Source: Phascolarctos cinereus (lineage: Eukaryota > Chordata > Mammalia > Diprotodontia > Phascolarctidae). Taken from it: DNA of 64,000 nt. Every line of letters begins with the position of its first letter. Within the stretch, counting starts at the first letter, position 1. The position numbers were made by a program, and so were the translations under genes. Below the pieces are notes generated by a model that saw only the letters and a program-made list of their open reading frames with translations, was not told where the DNA came from and did no database searches. The stretch covers positions 7,468,001-7,532,000 of the forward strand of contig NW_018344057.1 of the NCBI RefSeq assembly GCF_002099425.1. Direction: 5' to 3'. Shown here piece by piece: positions 1-11,265 of the stretch.

Positions 1-756
1 TTATCTGATAAAATTTGGGGGTTTTCAACCTGAATTAAAGACTGACTGCTTCTCATGAGGAGGCTCTGATTTGATGCATCAGATAGACGCTAGAGGAGCT
101 CAGAAGATGAGATCAGATGGGTGAGAAGACAGGGTAACCACCTGAAGAGAGGAGATGATGACAGGGACAGAAGCAGACTGGTGACTGATCCCTGCTGCTT
201 GAATGGAGTAGAGCAGAGGAGAATCAGAAGATAAAAGCAATTGCTTTGGGCTGAGTCAGCTCAGAGAGCTAAATGGAGCCAGGCAGGCTCTGGAGCTGCT
301 CTGGGAGCTATTTGGAGAAGAGCTCTGTAGCTGCTGCGTGCTCATTGGAGAGAGCAGAGTCCTACTGTGTAAAGAGCTGGCCAGGCTTATCTGTGCTGCT
401 CTTGAGTGCCATCCTGGGTTTGAGAGCTGGCTGGGTTTGAAGACCTATAGATGATCTAGGAGCTGTTTTTGATTGGAGGGGCACACTGGTGCTGGGGACT
501 CATTGGAGAAAGTAGAATCCCACTGTGTGGAGACTCGGCTGGGCTTGCCAGGACTGTACTTTAGTGCCATATAATACTGCTTCTCAGAAGCTAGAGAACA
601 GATCTAAGGACTTTCGAAATTCTCCAGCTTAAAGGTACTGCTTGCCATTGAAAAAGCTGAACACAGCATCAGCTCCCAACCATGGGAGGAGACTAGAAAA
701 CTTTATTCTCCAGATTTAGGGCTTCTGTCTGTTTCACTGAAAGAGTATATAATGCT
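1..756. other. Unclassified sequence with internal duplication
   Basis: No known family recognised. It contains an imperfect internal duplication: 341-412 and 499-570 share the landmarks ctcattggag, agtccyactgtgt, an aggctt-like stretch and a terminal gtgccat, with a period of about 158 bases. It is rich in GAG/CTC and AGCTG words. It could be part of an old LTR or an unnamed marsupial repeat; no coding potential is seen. Confidence 0.4.
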
Positions 757-1004
757 GTTGATGTTCACTTGTTTCAGTAGTGTCTGATTCTTATTTGGAG
801 TTTTTTGGCAAAGACACTGGAGTGGTTTGCCATTTCCTTCTCCGGCTCATTTTACAAATGAGGAAACTGGGGCAAACAGGGTTAAAAGTATGTTGCCCAG
901 TGTCACACAGCTAGGAAGTGTCTGAGACCAGATTTAAACTCAGAAAGATGAGTCTTCCTGATTCCAGCTCCAACAGTCCATCCATTGTGCCACCTAGCTG
1001 CCCC
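757..1004 (-). repeat. Mar1-type CORE-SINE with RTE/BovB tail
   Basis: Reads on the minus strand as a tRNA-like head (ggcagctaggtggcacaatgg), the CORE region (tcacacagctag on plus) and a BovB/RTE-like tail (cactggagtggtttgccatttc on plus). Flanking direct repeats, agtatataatgct at 744-756 and agtatcatgct at 1007-1017, look like a decayed target-site duplication. Confidence 0.85.
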
Positions 1005-1017
1005 ATAGTATCATGCT

Positions 1018-1844
1018 ACTGCTATAATAAAAAAAGCTTCAGTGGCCTGAGAGTAGCAAAGTAGTGGCTTCATTCAGCAGAAGAGTGGAGAGTCTAGGAA
1101 GAGGACCAGATGATGTGTTAGGCAGATTGTTACTGAAAGAGACCACTGACATCCAGGCCTAAGGTCTAGATGAGTTAAGAATGGGTGCATGGGTTTCCCT
1201 ATTCATATTTCTTGATGCTAGTTTTCTAAAAGTATATGCTCAAAGTTTGAGCTGGTGGGAGGATGTGACACAGGTTTCAGGGTGGACTATAATATTTTGA
1301 TTATTCCTGATTTTGTCTTTTATTGAGTAAATGTTATATTATGATTATTCTTGCTTTGCTGTTTTCATTTAGTAAGTGTTTCAGGGTTGAGCATTAATGG
1401 TAGCATTATGACTGATGTGTGTAAATGGGAAGCACACGTGTTGGGGCTCAGGGGTTCGTGGAGATTAGTAGTCAGAGTGTATTTCCCTACTCCACACATA
1501 CATCAGGGTTGCATCTTGGATCTTTCAATGAGTTGTAGTTTCAAGGTTGCAGACATTCACCATCTCACTCCCTGGGAACCCCCTAGATCTGCCAGTATGG
1601 GAGCAGATTGGGGTGAGTGAAAGCTAGAGAGAGAACAGGCTGGTGGAGGTATTATTTTGAACATCATGCCCATGGGCTATGCTGCCAGGGTGAGTGGACT
1701 AGTCCATGATCAACATATATGTACCACGTACTATTCATATATATGAGTATATATGTATAAATACATACACATATGTGTATAAGTGATATTTGCACATGTA
1801 TAGATATACATTTATTTGTAAGCTATATAATATATGTTTTACAC
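1018..1844. other. Unassigned sequence
   Basis: No gene or repeat family is recognised. A short open frame at 1351-1620 has no recognisable protein similarity. A TA/TG-rich patch lies near 1730-1830. Confidence 0.5.
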
Positions 1845-2062
1845 TTTCCAACTTAGGAAGTACTTTCTTCACAACAACCCTATTGAATTGGTGGTATAAG
1901 CACTATTGCTCCCATTCTGTGGATGAAAAAAAATCTGAATGAGGTTTAGAGAAGTTAAGGAACCTGATTGTGCTCAACTTTACTAGTCAGAATCAGAGCC
2001 AACTCAAACCTAGGTTCTTCGATTCTAATTTTCTAACTTTGTAAAACTCTAACTTTCCATTG
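1845..2062 (-). repeat. MIR-family SINE
   Basis: Antisense MIR pattern: tcttcacaacaaccctattg, then a diverged 'cccattttacagatgagg' segment, then gttaaggaacctgattgtgc where MIR has gttaagtaacttgcccaagg. Heavily diverged, hence old. Confidence 0.65.
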
Positions 2063-3315
2063 CATGGTACTTGGATCTTCCCAGTAGGGGAGACATTTAT
2101 CACCTGCTACTCAGGGACCTCAACATGGAGATGAAACAAGGTCGGATGACACTTACTACAACCCTGACAGGCAGTGGGATGAAGAAAGAGATGGGCAAGA
2201 GAGGTTAATCCTTGGTTAATGGGCAAGAAAAGGAAAAGGCTGAAACATCTGGGGATGGTAGAAAAAACTTTATTTTTTAAATACAGTAGTAGGAGTTTGG
2301 AAGAATTGTTATTCCTTTCAGTTGAGCATAAGATGATGATTGCTTGGGGCAGAGAGGGGGAGTAGAGGCATCACAAATGCTGAGCACAAATTCTCTCAGA
2401 GTATAAAGAACATTAGCCGAGCGCCCTTCTGGGCAAGGTTAATGATGCAAAGACGCCGTAGCTATTCAAGAAGAAATGACACACGGTTTTAGAAGGAGCT
2501 ATTGCTTGCAAACACTCCTGATGGTTTTATGGTACCTATTCTCCTTTAAGAAATGGCATTGAGGAGGTTCTGGGGCTGTGACCTCAAGGACCTGGACCTA
2601 AATGGAACAGATGGGAATGAATCTGTTCTAGTAGAAAATTGTGGAGTATGGCACTTAGCGCAACTCCATAAATACTAGTGGGGCACACGCAGAGCATTCA
2701 TCCTGGACTCCTGTAGCTCACAGAGATAAGGCAATTATATCCCTCATGTCTCAAGTTTTGCTCTTCTTAAATTTGTATTTCCCAGGAATTACCCTCTCAC
2801 AGAACTCTCCTAGAAATGAGAACATTTACAAGTTTCCCTCAGCCCCTGCCTCCACCTGAGGAGTCTTGCATAAGCCTACCTCCAGAGAAAAGCTAGGGAC
2901 CAGTTCAGTATTTTCTATGTTGCCCTCCCTTAAGGGCAAAACAAAAGCAAACAAAACAAAAGTCTAAGGGAAGAGTATGTGGCCTGGCTTGGCATCAGTT
3001 CAACAGCCTACCTGTTGCCATGTACCTTCAGCATAAGAAGGGTGTATAGAATACCTCAGAATTCAGAAAGCTGAGGCTTGGGGTTAACTATACTAAACAG
3101 AGTTTCCCACTTCAGAGATAGCAGAAATGGACCCTGTTGCTAGTATTCACCAAATGCTGTGCATCTTTCCAAAATGTCTCTGACCTTGTAATACTCTTGT
3201 GGAAGTAACTTCTAGCGTGTTATAATGCTAAACCAAGCGTTGATCATCTGGTCCAGTAGGCTACCATGCAAAAAGGCCCTTATCCTGTAATTGAGAGTTG
3301 GCAGAGCTTAATGAA
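2063..3315. other. Unassigned sequence
   Basis: No gene, RNA gene or repeat that I can name. Ordinary base composition, no long open frames. Confidence 0.5.
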
Positions 3316-3562
3316 GGGGGCAGTTAGGTGGTATAGTGGATAGAGTGCTAGACCTGGAGTCAGGAAGACTCATCTTCCTGAGTTCAAATTCAGCCTCAGT
3401 CACTTATTAGCCGTGTGACCCTGGGCAAGTCACTTAACCCAGTTTGCTTCAATTTCCTCATCTATGAAATGAGCTGGAGAAGGAAATGGCAAAGCACTCC
3501 AGTATCTTCGCTAAGAAAACCCCAAATGGGGTCACTAAGAGTCAGACATGACTGAAATGACA
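3316..3562 (+). repeat. Mar1-type CORE-SINE with RTE/BovB tail
   Basis: Full-length sense copy: head gcagttaggtggtatagtgg, CORE with tgtgaccctgggcaagtcac, then tail gagctggagaaggaaatggc and a terminal gtcagacatgactgaaatga. Confidence 0.92.
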
Positions 3563-3570
3563 CCAAAAAT

Positions 3571-3757
3571 AGTTTAATGGATAGTGAGCTGGGTTCGAAG
3601 TCAGGAAAACTTGTATTCCAGTCCATACTCATACAACACACATGCTGTCTGCGTGACCCTGGGCAAGTCACTTAACTGCTTCTGGCAGAGCAGGTGCTAA
3701 CCTGAATTGACAGAAGAAGTTTCCTCTTTGAGAGTTCCAATGAAATTCAGTTCAGAT
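3571..3757 (+). repeat. Ther-type CORE-SINE
   Basis: A second sense SINE directly follows the Mar1 copy. It shares the CORE (gtgaccctgggcaagtcact) but has a different tail, with agaagaagtttcctctttga and a ccaatgaaattc terminus, as in the Ther/MIR-like marsupial SINE. The family name is from memory. Confidence 0.7.
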
Positions 3758-4573
3758 TTGGTTTAGACTACGTCTAAACAAATTCTGTAATGGAGCCAAG
3801 ATGATCGCATCTTTTGTTGACAGGAATAACATCTACTTTCTTTTGGTTAGGAGACCTTTAAGCAGACATATAAGATGGTATAAGAATGTTGACTAAAACT
3901 GCACATGTCCCTACAAACCACAGTAGAAAGAGGCTTTTGTAGTGCTCAAATTGAATTGGTGATTAAAGACCTATATAGACTATTGTTGGAATATTGTTGA
4001 TCATTGAGTATATCACCAGGTCTTCTAGCAGGGCCGCTAGACCATAGATATAAGAATACCCCCTTGCAACTTTAGCAATCATCCTTCCTGGTAAGAAATC
4101 CATCTCAATGCTGCCTGGATCACCTCCAGCCAAACCTCTGGTCCTTAACTTTGCAAGTTTGAGAACTTGCTTTGATTTGCCTATGTTTCACCAATAGGGA
4201 AAAAAAAAATCAGGGTTTTTTCCCCCTTCAGATCTGTCATTTCAGGAACTCACAGCAGTATGGAAACTCTGATTTAATTTTCGTTTTTAAGAATGCTGGG
4301 GCTTGAGGAGGAGAAATTTTGCAATTGGCATATGTTTGCAATCACCACATGGTGTGTGTTCACCAAGGAGCTCTGTGGAAACTGAGAGGATGCTGAGTCC
4401 TGTTGCTGGAAGCACACACTTTCTTTGTGACTAAGACAATTTCATGGATAGGAGAAAGGAAAGCAAGCTTGTGGTCAGTCTAAAATCTAAATGTCTTAAT
4501 TTGAAACTTTACTCCTAAAGTGTATCACTGAAGATTCCAGTGATTCCCTCTCTATTATCCTGTATTTCTCCTC
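3758..4573. other. Unassigned sequence
   Basis: No gene or known repeat recognised. It includes a short A run and T run near 4200-4225. Confidence 0.5.
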
Positions 4574-4804
4574 CCATGAAGAGTCACGTCTGACTCTTTG
4601 TGACCCCATTTGAAGTTTTCTTGGCAAGGGTACTGGAGTAGTTTGCCATTTCCTTCTCTAGCTCATTTCACAGATGAGGAAACTGAAGCAAACAGGGTTA
4701 AGTGGCTTGCCCTGGGTCACATAGCTTATAAGTGTCTAAGGCCAGATTTGGAGTCAGGAAGATGAGTCTTCCTGACTCTATCCATTGTGCCAGCAGCTGC
4801 CCCC
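4574..4804 (-). repeat. Mar1-type CORE-SINE with RTE/BovB tail
   Basis: Antisense copy: the tail ctttgtgaccccatttgaag and tagtttgccatttccttctc comes first, then cagatgaggaaactgaagca, and it ends in the complement of the tRNA-like head at cagctgcccc. Confidence 0.9.
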
Positions 4805-5723
4805 TTTCTCAAATTCTTAGAAAAAGCTATCCATACCTGATGCCTCTACTTTCTCTCTCTCACTTTTGCTTACAGTCAGGCTTTTGACTTCATCACTCAA
4901 TTGAAATTTCTTTTTCTAATGTCCAGTGACCTCTTAATTGTCAAATCTGATGGTATTTTCTTACTCCTCATTTTTCTTGGCTTCTCTGCAGCCTTTGCCA
5001 CTGTTTATCACTCTTTCCTCCTTGATGTTCACTCCTTTCTGGGATTGTGTTAACATTACTCTTTTTTGATCTGCTCCTGACCATTCCTTTTTTTTTTCCT
5101 GGTTCATCACACATTATCATGTCTCCTAATTTTAGGTTTAACCCAAAGCTCAGTCCTGGACCCCTTCTTCTTCTTTTTCTATATCCTCTCATTTAGTTCC
5201 CTTATGAGATTCCAACAACTTAATTGACATCTCTATGCATATGGCTATGAAATCTAGATATCCAATGCTATTCTTTCTCCTACTGTGTCTTAGCACAGTA
5301 CTTGGACCATAGTAAATATTTAGTAAATGCTTTTTGACTGATTGGCCATTCGCACATCTCCAACGCCTAGTAAATATTTCCAACCGGATGGCCTGTAGGC
5401 ATCCCAAACTCAACATTGACAAGCTGAACTCATTATCTTTTCCACAAAACTTATCCCAGGTCTGAATTTCCCTATTTCTGTCTGGGGAATTTCCAACCTT
5501 TCATTCACCAACATTTGCAATGTCACTATTATACTTTATCTCACATAGCCAATCAGTTGCCATATCTAGCTTCTTCTAAAATGCCAGTCTTTTCTCAAAA
5601 AGCTAGTGTTTACCTCTAAGCAAAACCCTTAACGACTTGGTCCCACTCTAAATTTCCCCTCTAAATATTAAGTATTATTCTCATTCATCCTCTCTGTAAT
5701 ATGGTCAGAGTGGATGCATTATT

Positions 5724-5726
<3 letters not shown>

Positions 5727-5765
<39 letters not shown>
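5727..5765. repeat. (CA)n microsatellite
   Basis: About 19 uninterrupted CA units inside the L2 3' UTR. Confidence 0.98.
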
Positions 5766-5767
<2 letters not shown>

Positions 5768-6049
5768 CCTCCTATCATGTCTTAGAATTCCTTCACCCCT
5801 TCAAAATTCTTTCACAAATATTCTTTATGTGAGAACTTTCTTGCTTCCTCTCCCCAGGTGACAGTGTCCTCCCTTCCAAAATCTCCTTATATTCACTTTT
5901 TATGTATTGTGTGTATATGTATATATACATGAATTTTGACCTATATACACACATATTTCTTCCTTCAATAGCATATAAGATGATCAAGGCCAGGCGCTGT
6001 TTAATTTTTGTTTTAATATCCTTAAATATTTATTTGTTGACTGACTTTG

Positions 6050-6076
6050 TGATTGATTGATTGATTGATTGATTGA
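6050..6076. repeat. (GATT)n microsatellite at L2 terminus
   Basis: Six or more GATT units. L2 elements end in short tandem TTGA-like units, so this is the expanded L2 tail. Confidence 0.9.
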
Positions 6077-6084
6077 AAAAGGGA

Positions 6085-6483
6085 TGAATGAAAGTGAAAT
6101 TCCAACTAAAGTTAGATAGGAAGAATTTGTTATTGGAAGGATAATGGTGCCATCAAAGAAATAAGGAAGTTCAGAAGTGAGATAAGTTTGTGGGTAAAAT
6201 AATGAATTTAGCTTTGTACACATTAAAATTAGGATATCTGCAGGACTTCTAGTTGGAAATATTCAAAAGGTAGTTGGAGATGTGTGATAAGAGCTCAGAA
6301 AAGAGACTGACAGTCATCTGCATAGAGACAATGATGAAACTCACGGGGTCTGATGAGGGCACTAAGTGAGAGAATGCAAACAGAAAAGAGAAGAGATACC
6401 AAGACAGAGCCTTGGGGTACCCCCATGGATGTGCTGGCAAATACTTGACACCTGGCTGTCTGGAAAAAGTACACCTCACAGTC
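6085..6483 (-). repeat. L2 LINE, 3' half of RT region (split element)
   Basis: Antisense L2. Landmarks are a stretch complementary to the post-YADD region (gttggagatgtgtgataaga) and agccttggggtacccccatg, the complement of the GVPQGS..LGPL codons. The element resumes at 8139, where the sequence continues the same L2 order; the intervening 1.65 kb is younger inserted DNA. Confidence 0.75.
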
Positions 6484-6686
6484 CAGGGGTGGGGAGCCTG
6501 AGGCTTCAAGGCCACATGTAGCCTTCTAAGTCCTCACATGTGGCCTTTTGACTGAGGCCAGGTTTTACAGAACAAATCCTTTTATTAAGGGGATTTGTTC
6601 TGTGAAGTTTGGATTCAGTCAAAGGGTCACACTTGAAGACCTAGAGGGCCACATGTGGCCTTGAGACTGGCGGTTCCCCACCCCTG
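6484..6686. mobile_element. Foldback hAT-type MITE (family A), full length
   Basis: A 203-base near-perfect palindrome. The left end caggggtggggagcc and right end ggttccccacccctg are inverted repeats, and the arms share ggccacatgt and acagaacaaatcc/ggatttgttctgt. It has no coding capacity. The terminal CAGGGGTGGGG is of the hAT type. Other copies in the window are at 29082-29301, 31845-31920 and 42134-42231. Confidence 0.85.
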
Positions 6687-6770
6687 CCTTCACACTTTTA
6701 AGTTTAATCTGCATCATTAATATTTTCTCCATCACTTTCTTAAGTTTAGGCAATCAAGCAATACTTCTAC
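6687..6770 (+). repeat. Repeat X, left part (resumes at 7591-7611)
   Basis: Similar to 18990-19080: both read cttttaagttt(t)a, tctRcatyattaayattttc, catcRctyycttaagt. The repeat breaks off at an L1 fragment and resumes at 7591 with caataaatcaaacctgat, matching the second copy's aataaaa..aattcaaggcctgat. Family name unknown to me. Confidence 0.6.
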
Positions 6771-7031
6771 TTGGTCTATTTCCAAAGATGATCAGGGAAA
6801 AAGGAAAATAACCTAGATGTTCTACAATGTTTATAGCAGCTCTCTTTGTGGCAAAGAACTGGAAATTGCAGCTTGGGGAATGGCTGACCAAGTTGATATG
6901 ATTGTGATGGAATACTACTGTGCTCTAAGAAATGATGAGCTCAATGATTTTAGAAAACATAGATTTGCACGAAATAATGAAGAGTGAAATGAGCAGAACC
7001 AAGATAACACTATATACAGTAGCAGCAATAT

Positions 7032-7187
7032 AGTTTTTTGGATGTTTTTGTTTTTAGCAAGGCAATTGGGGTTAAGTGACTTGTCCGGGGTCACACAGCT
7101 AGTAAGTGTCAAGTGTCTGGTCTGAGACTGGATTTGAACTCAGGTCCTCCTAACTCCAGGGCCGGTGCTCTATCCACTGTAGCACCC
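7032..7187 (-). repeat. WSINE1-like SINE inside L1
   Basis: Antisense short SINE: T-rich tail, ggcaattggggttaagtgac, tcacacagctagtaagtgtc, and a head ending in gtgctctatccactgtagca. The L1 word agcaatat occurs on both sides (7024-7031 and 7188-7195), consistent with a target-site duplication. Confidence 0.9.
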
Positions 7188-7351
7188 AGCAATATTGTTT
7201 TAAGAAAAACTTTGAGTGAATAAATTTTTTTTTGTCTATTACAAACACCCCAAACTAACTATAAAGGACCTATGAAAAAAGATGCTGTCTGCATCCAGAG
7301 AAAGAGCTCATAAATAGAAGTATGTATAGAATAATTTTACATGTATATGTA

Positions 7352-7379
7352 TACACACACACACACACACACACACACA
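7352..7379. repeat. (CA)n microsatellite
   Basis: About 14 CA units within the L1 3' UTR. Confidence 0.97.
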
Positions 7380-7611
7380 GAGCTATTTGTGTCTTATGGT
7401 AGCCATCTAGGGTGGGGAGAAGGAAGAAAAGAAGGAAGAAAAAGAATTTTAACATGATAATTTTGTTGTATATTTGAAAGGAATAGCAAGCTGTACATAG
7501 TAGATTTGCAGTTTCATGTGTAATCACCTTTTTATTGTATTATGTTATGGAAATGTTTTATTCCATAAATTAAAAATAATTTTTTAAAAAAACAATAAAT
7601 CAAACCTGATT

Positions 7612-7832
7612 TGTTGTTGGGAAAGCCCCAGTTGCTGGGAAACATTGAAGGCAAAAGGAAAAGGGGATGCAGAGGATGAGATGGAGAGATAGTATCATTA
7701 AAACAATGAATATGAACTTGTACAGACTTTGAGAGATAGTGGAGGATAGAAAAGCCTAGCAGGCTATGTATGGTCCATGGGGTCAAGAAGAGTCGGACAG
7801 GACTGAATGATTGAACAACAATAACAAAGAAA
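7612..7832 (+). mobile_element. RTE/BovB-type LINE, 3' end
   Basis: Sense C-terminal end of the RTE reading frame, seen as words for RLREIVEDRKAWQA followed by ggtccatggggtcaagaaga, gtcggacaggactgaatgat and a (AAC)n-like terminus. This terminus is the source of the Mar1 SINE tail in the same window. Confidence 0.8.
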
Positions 7833-7930
7833 GGGGTATAAATAAATGTTCTTGCAGAAAATTTAACAACTGGCTGTAGCAATTTGAATGGCTCCAGCTT
7901 GAATTCCTGGGTGGGATGTGTATCAAAAGA

Positions 7931-8138
7931 AACTGCAGAGCAGTTAGATATATGGTACAGTGGAAAGCGTCCTGGATCTGGAGTCAGAGGACCTGAGTTT
8001 AAATCCAGGGCTGGCATTTCCTAACTGAATGACCTTGGCCAAATCACTTACTCTTCCTGGGCTTCAGTTTCCTCATGTGTCAAATGAAAATGTTTGCCTT
8101 AAAGTTTCCTCCAGGTCTGAATCTGTGATCCTGGGAAG
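7931..8138 (+). repeat. MIR3-like SINE (CR1/L3-type tail)
   Basis: tRNA-like head (gtacagtggaaagcgtcctg), CORE (aaatcacttactcttcctgg), gtttcctcatgtgtcaaatg, then tttcctccaggtctgaatct, the CR1/L3 3'-end type tail. Confidence 0.7.
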
Positions 8139-10375
8139 TTACAGGTAAGAGGAGAACCAAGAGAGACATAGAACAGTTTCACAAAAGCCCAGATAGGAGA
8201 GCTAACCAGGAGGAGACAGTAATCAAGAGTGTCAAATGTTGTGGAGGGGTAGAGAATAATGAAGATCTAGAAAAGGTTGTCAGATTTGGCAATTAAGAGA
8301 TCATTGTTAACTTCGGAGAGATTGGTTTTAATTCAGTGATGGGGATGCAAACTATACTGTGAAAGGTTGAGAACTGAATGAGAAGAAAAGTTGAAGCAAT
8401 AGATCTAGACTTTCACTACTAATGGGAGGAGAGATATGATGATATCTCGGGGGGATGATAAAATCTAGAGGTTTTTTTTAATGGAGAAGATTTGAAGGTG
8501 TTTATAAGCATCAGGAAAGTAATCAATATATAGGGAGAGATTTAGAATTGAAGAGAAGGAAATGATAGTGGGTGTAATCTATTGGAGAAGCTATGAGTGA
8601 TGCAAGGGCACATGTAGAAAGCTCTCCTTGTTGAAGAGAAGATCATCTCTTCATCAGAAACTAGAGTAATAGGGATGATGTCAAGGGGTTTTGAGATGAT
8701 GAAACTGGGAAAAGGGGAAGGTTTATTGTTTCGGTAAAGAATGAAGTGTGGTCCTCACTTGAGAAGATGTGGGGAAGGGTTGCCATGAGTGTTTCCAGAA
8801 GGTTTGAAAAGCAGGGTAGCAAATCAATTATGGAGGAGTAGAATGATTGCTTTGCTACAGTGAGGGCTTAGTCGATTTTAGACAACATGAATTTGTCAGG
8901 AACCCAGTCGGTATAGTTGTGTGATTTAGCCCATTTTCATTGGGTACTGTGTGAATCGGGGCAAAGAAGACAGAGGATGGAAGTGATGTAAGGTTGGAGT
9001 TTCTCAAAGCATAAATGTGAAGAGGACAGGGAGAGCAAGGGATTTGAGAGCAGAGGGAAATGTAAAGCTGATGTGGCTACAAGTAGTGTGGTTCAGTGGA
9101 CAAAGCACTGAAATTGGTGTTTTGGGTTCAATTGGTATGGGTTCAAATCCCAACTACCCATACATCCTAGCTGTGTGATCTTAAGCAGATCATTTAGCTT
9201 TCTTGAATCTTATCTTCCTCATATGTAAAACTAAGGATGAGGGCTTGATGATCTCTCAGGCATCTTCCAGCTTGAAATTAAAGTTTTATATGCTATGAAC
9301 TACAGAGATGAGTTTGGGAAGGGAAGAAAGTGGCGTTACAGCAAATGTGATGACGTGGGGGAGTACTGAATAGTGGAGGGATTGGAAGGTCCAGGGAAGA
9401 TGAATAGTTTTAGAAGGAATAAAGCATAGGGAGAGAGGAAATGATGGGTGGTAATGAACTTAGCAAGGGAGTTTGGAATTTCGGATTGCTGAAATGAAAT
9501 ATTTATGGAAGGGGGAGGGGCCATGATCAAGGATGTGACCATCTCTGTGTATAACTGAGCTGGTGTGGATGTAAGTCATGGGTTTGTGGAAATTAAAGAA
9601 CTGGGAGGTTAGGCTGTCTGATATGATATCAACATGTATGTTGAAGTCCCTTAATATAAGGACGGGAGTTGAAGTTGAAAAGAAGACTGTGAGTCAGCTA
9701 TTAAATTCCTTGAAAAAGGAGAGAAAGCAACCTATGGGTCAATAGGTAACTAGGATTTTGACTGGGTGATGAATTCAAATGGAATGAATTTCAAAGGAGA
9801 TGTTACTGAGTAATGGCAGCAGAGGGAGCGTATTCTGACTCCTCTAAGATCAGCATGAGAGCAAGCAAAGTCAGTGCTGGAGAGTGTCTTGAGAGGCGGT
9901 GTCATCTGGGTATGAAGGAAAATGTGGGAGACGAGGACTGGGGAGGGGGGGAAGCAATTCTCTGTAAATGACAGTAGATGGAGGTTGCCTGGGAGGAAAA
10001 GGTATGAAATGAGGGAAAGTTTGTTAACTATGGAATAGGAGCTCCAGAGAGCACAATGGAAGGGGTAGGCAGGACTAGAGTGCAACATAAAAGTTCATTC
10101 TGGATAGGGGACACTGATAATCCTGCTTAAACTTAGTAGTTTCTGCAGAAGAGGAAGCCATCTGTGTCTTGGTTCCACCCACAGGCAGTAGTTGAGGGTG
10201 AGGGGGTGGGAAGTGGGAGAGGTGAAATCCAGCCTTTATCTGCCTTAGGTCAATCTGTATGGATGGGGTTGGGGAAGGAGGATAATGATCTAGTATATCG
10301 TGCTGCCATTGAGTTGGCACACCAGGGCTTGCTTGGGGCTGCTGCTAATCAGCTGATATTCTATATCCTTCAGTA
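8139..10375 (-). repeat. L2 LINE, endonuclease and 5' RT region (split element)
   Basis: A long antisense L2 remnant, about 2 kb after removing the SINE at 9084-9290. On the minus strand the part near 9980-10030 reads as the N-terminal endonuclease words (SxVNKLSLxSxLF..NLHLLSFTEN), like the L2 consensus NKLSLLSDLL...LDFLALTET. The 8139-8330 end matches the early RT region (complement of gtgtcaaatgttgtgg, atttggcaattaagagatca). It continues into 6085-6483. Frames are broken, so the element is inactive and ancient. Confidence 0.78.
9084..9290 (+). repeat. MIR3-like SINE inside L2
   Basis: Head gtggttcagtggacaaagca, CORE tagctgtgtgatcttaagca, tail ggatgagggcttgatgatct with catcttccagcttgaaatta, the CR1/L3-type tail. 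Confidence 0.7.
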
Positions 10376-10379
10376 AAAT

Positions 10380-11119
10380 TCTTTAGCCTTCTAAATATTG
10401 TTTGTGTCAACTTCCATACCTTGTAATTAAAATGCAAGCACTGATTATTTGTTGCATTAGGTTAACACAAACACGCTACTGCTTCATGTAACCTTAAAAA
10501 TATAAAAACAAACAAAATCTCCCCTAATTATTGTATACATTTTCCACATGCGCCTTACACTATTTGAATGGGTCAAAGGGGGGAACTCTCCTTTAAAATT
10601 TCCAACTAACATTAGGTACGATGGCAGCAGGGTGAAACTGTGTCATTTATCACCAGGTGAAAATTCCAGTTTAATTGTCTTTAGGGTTACCATTTCCTAT
10701 CATCTTAAGATTGTCCTTGCCCAAGATGGTCAAAGTCATTATCCCGTCTTTTCTTTCTATACATCTACAGATGGGGAAAGCTGTGGGTGTCATTTCTCCC
10801 ACTAGCTCTAGACTCTTCTGGTATGATCAGGAATGATGCACGCAGATGTTCTCCCCAGGTAGTGTTCCAGGCACTCCATCATGTGCCTCAAACAACGACA
10901 ATTTGTTTTTTTTCTCTTGATGACAGAAATATGTTCCTCTCTTTTAAATAATGCCTCGGATACACAAATCATCACCACCACAATTCATCCATGCAGCTTG
11001 TGCCCTAATTTACTGAGATTAAATATATTCTGGAGCCCCATTTCAGACTCCGTTCTTTCCTGAGATGGATCTTTAGTTGCCTATAAGGTACTTATAGGTA
11101 CTTATAGGCAACTTATCAT
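10380..11119. other. Unassigned sequence
   Basis: No clear gene or family. A short tandem of acttatagg(t/c) occurs at about 11088-11112. Part may be further degraded L2. Confidence 0.5.
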
Positions 11120-11265
11120 ACATTGGTACCTCACTGGGGCTTCACTCACAACCCATCCAAACTTGAGCTCATTCTTACCCTTGTAAGTGTTTTTCCTTCT
11201 TACTTCACTGTTTCTGTTAGTGTATTACCTGTCTTCGTTAGTCACCTAGATTCCTGTGTTCAATG

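Larger units (their letters stand above)
4850..6076 (+). repeat. L2 LINE, RT region to 3' end
   Basis: Sense L2. The segment around 4920-5170 matches the L2 reverse-transcriptase coding region (DLxxxxSNG... into the GxxLGPLLF stretch, seen as agctcagtcctggacccctt). 5400-5480 matches the region following the YADD core. The 3' end at 5985-6076 carries the L2 terminus and a (GATT)n tail. A short piece at about 5270-5342 resembles another L2 3' end and may be an internal insertion. Reading frames are broken throughout. Confidence 0.75.
6771..7590 (+). mobile_element. Marsupial L1, 5'-truncated, ORF2 end and 3' UTR
   Basis: The typical C-terminal L1 ORF2 words appear: tatagcagctctctttgtgg, gggaatggctgaccaagttg, gatggaatactactgtgctc, agtgaaatgagcagaaccaa. 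They are followed by a long AT-rich 3' UTR ending in an A-rich run near 7590. The copy is cut by a WSINE at 7032-7187 and carries a (CA)n tract. It is inserted into repeat X. No ORF is intact. Confidence 0.8.

Noticed and set aside
3316-3400. tRNA-like heads of SINEs as tRNA genes
   Set aside because: The heads are tRNA-derived but do not complete a cloverleaf and continue into SINE bodies. This applies to all SINE copies in the window.
7532-8017. 161-codon minus-strand frame
   Set aside because: Runs antisense through an RTE 3' end and a SINE; no protein family.
9750-10088. 112-codon minus-strand frame as a host gene
   Set aside because: Recognisable as the L2 endonuclease N-terminal region.
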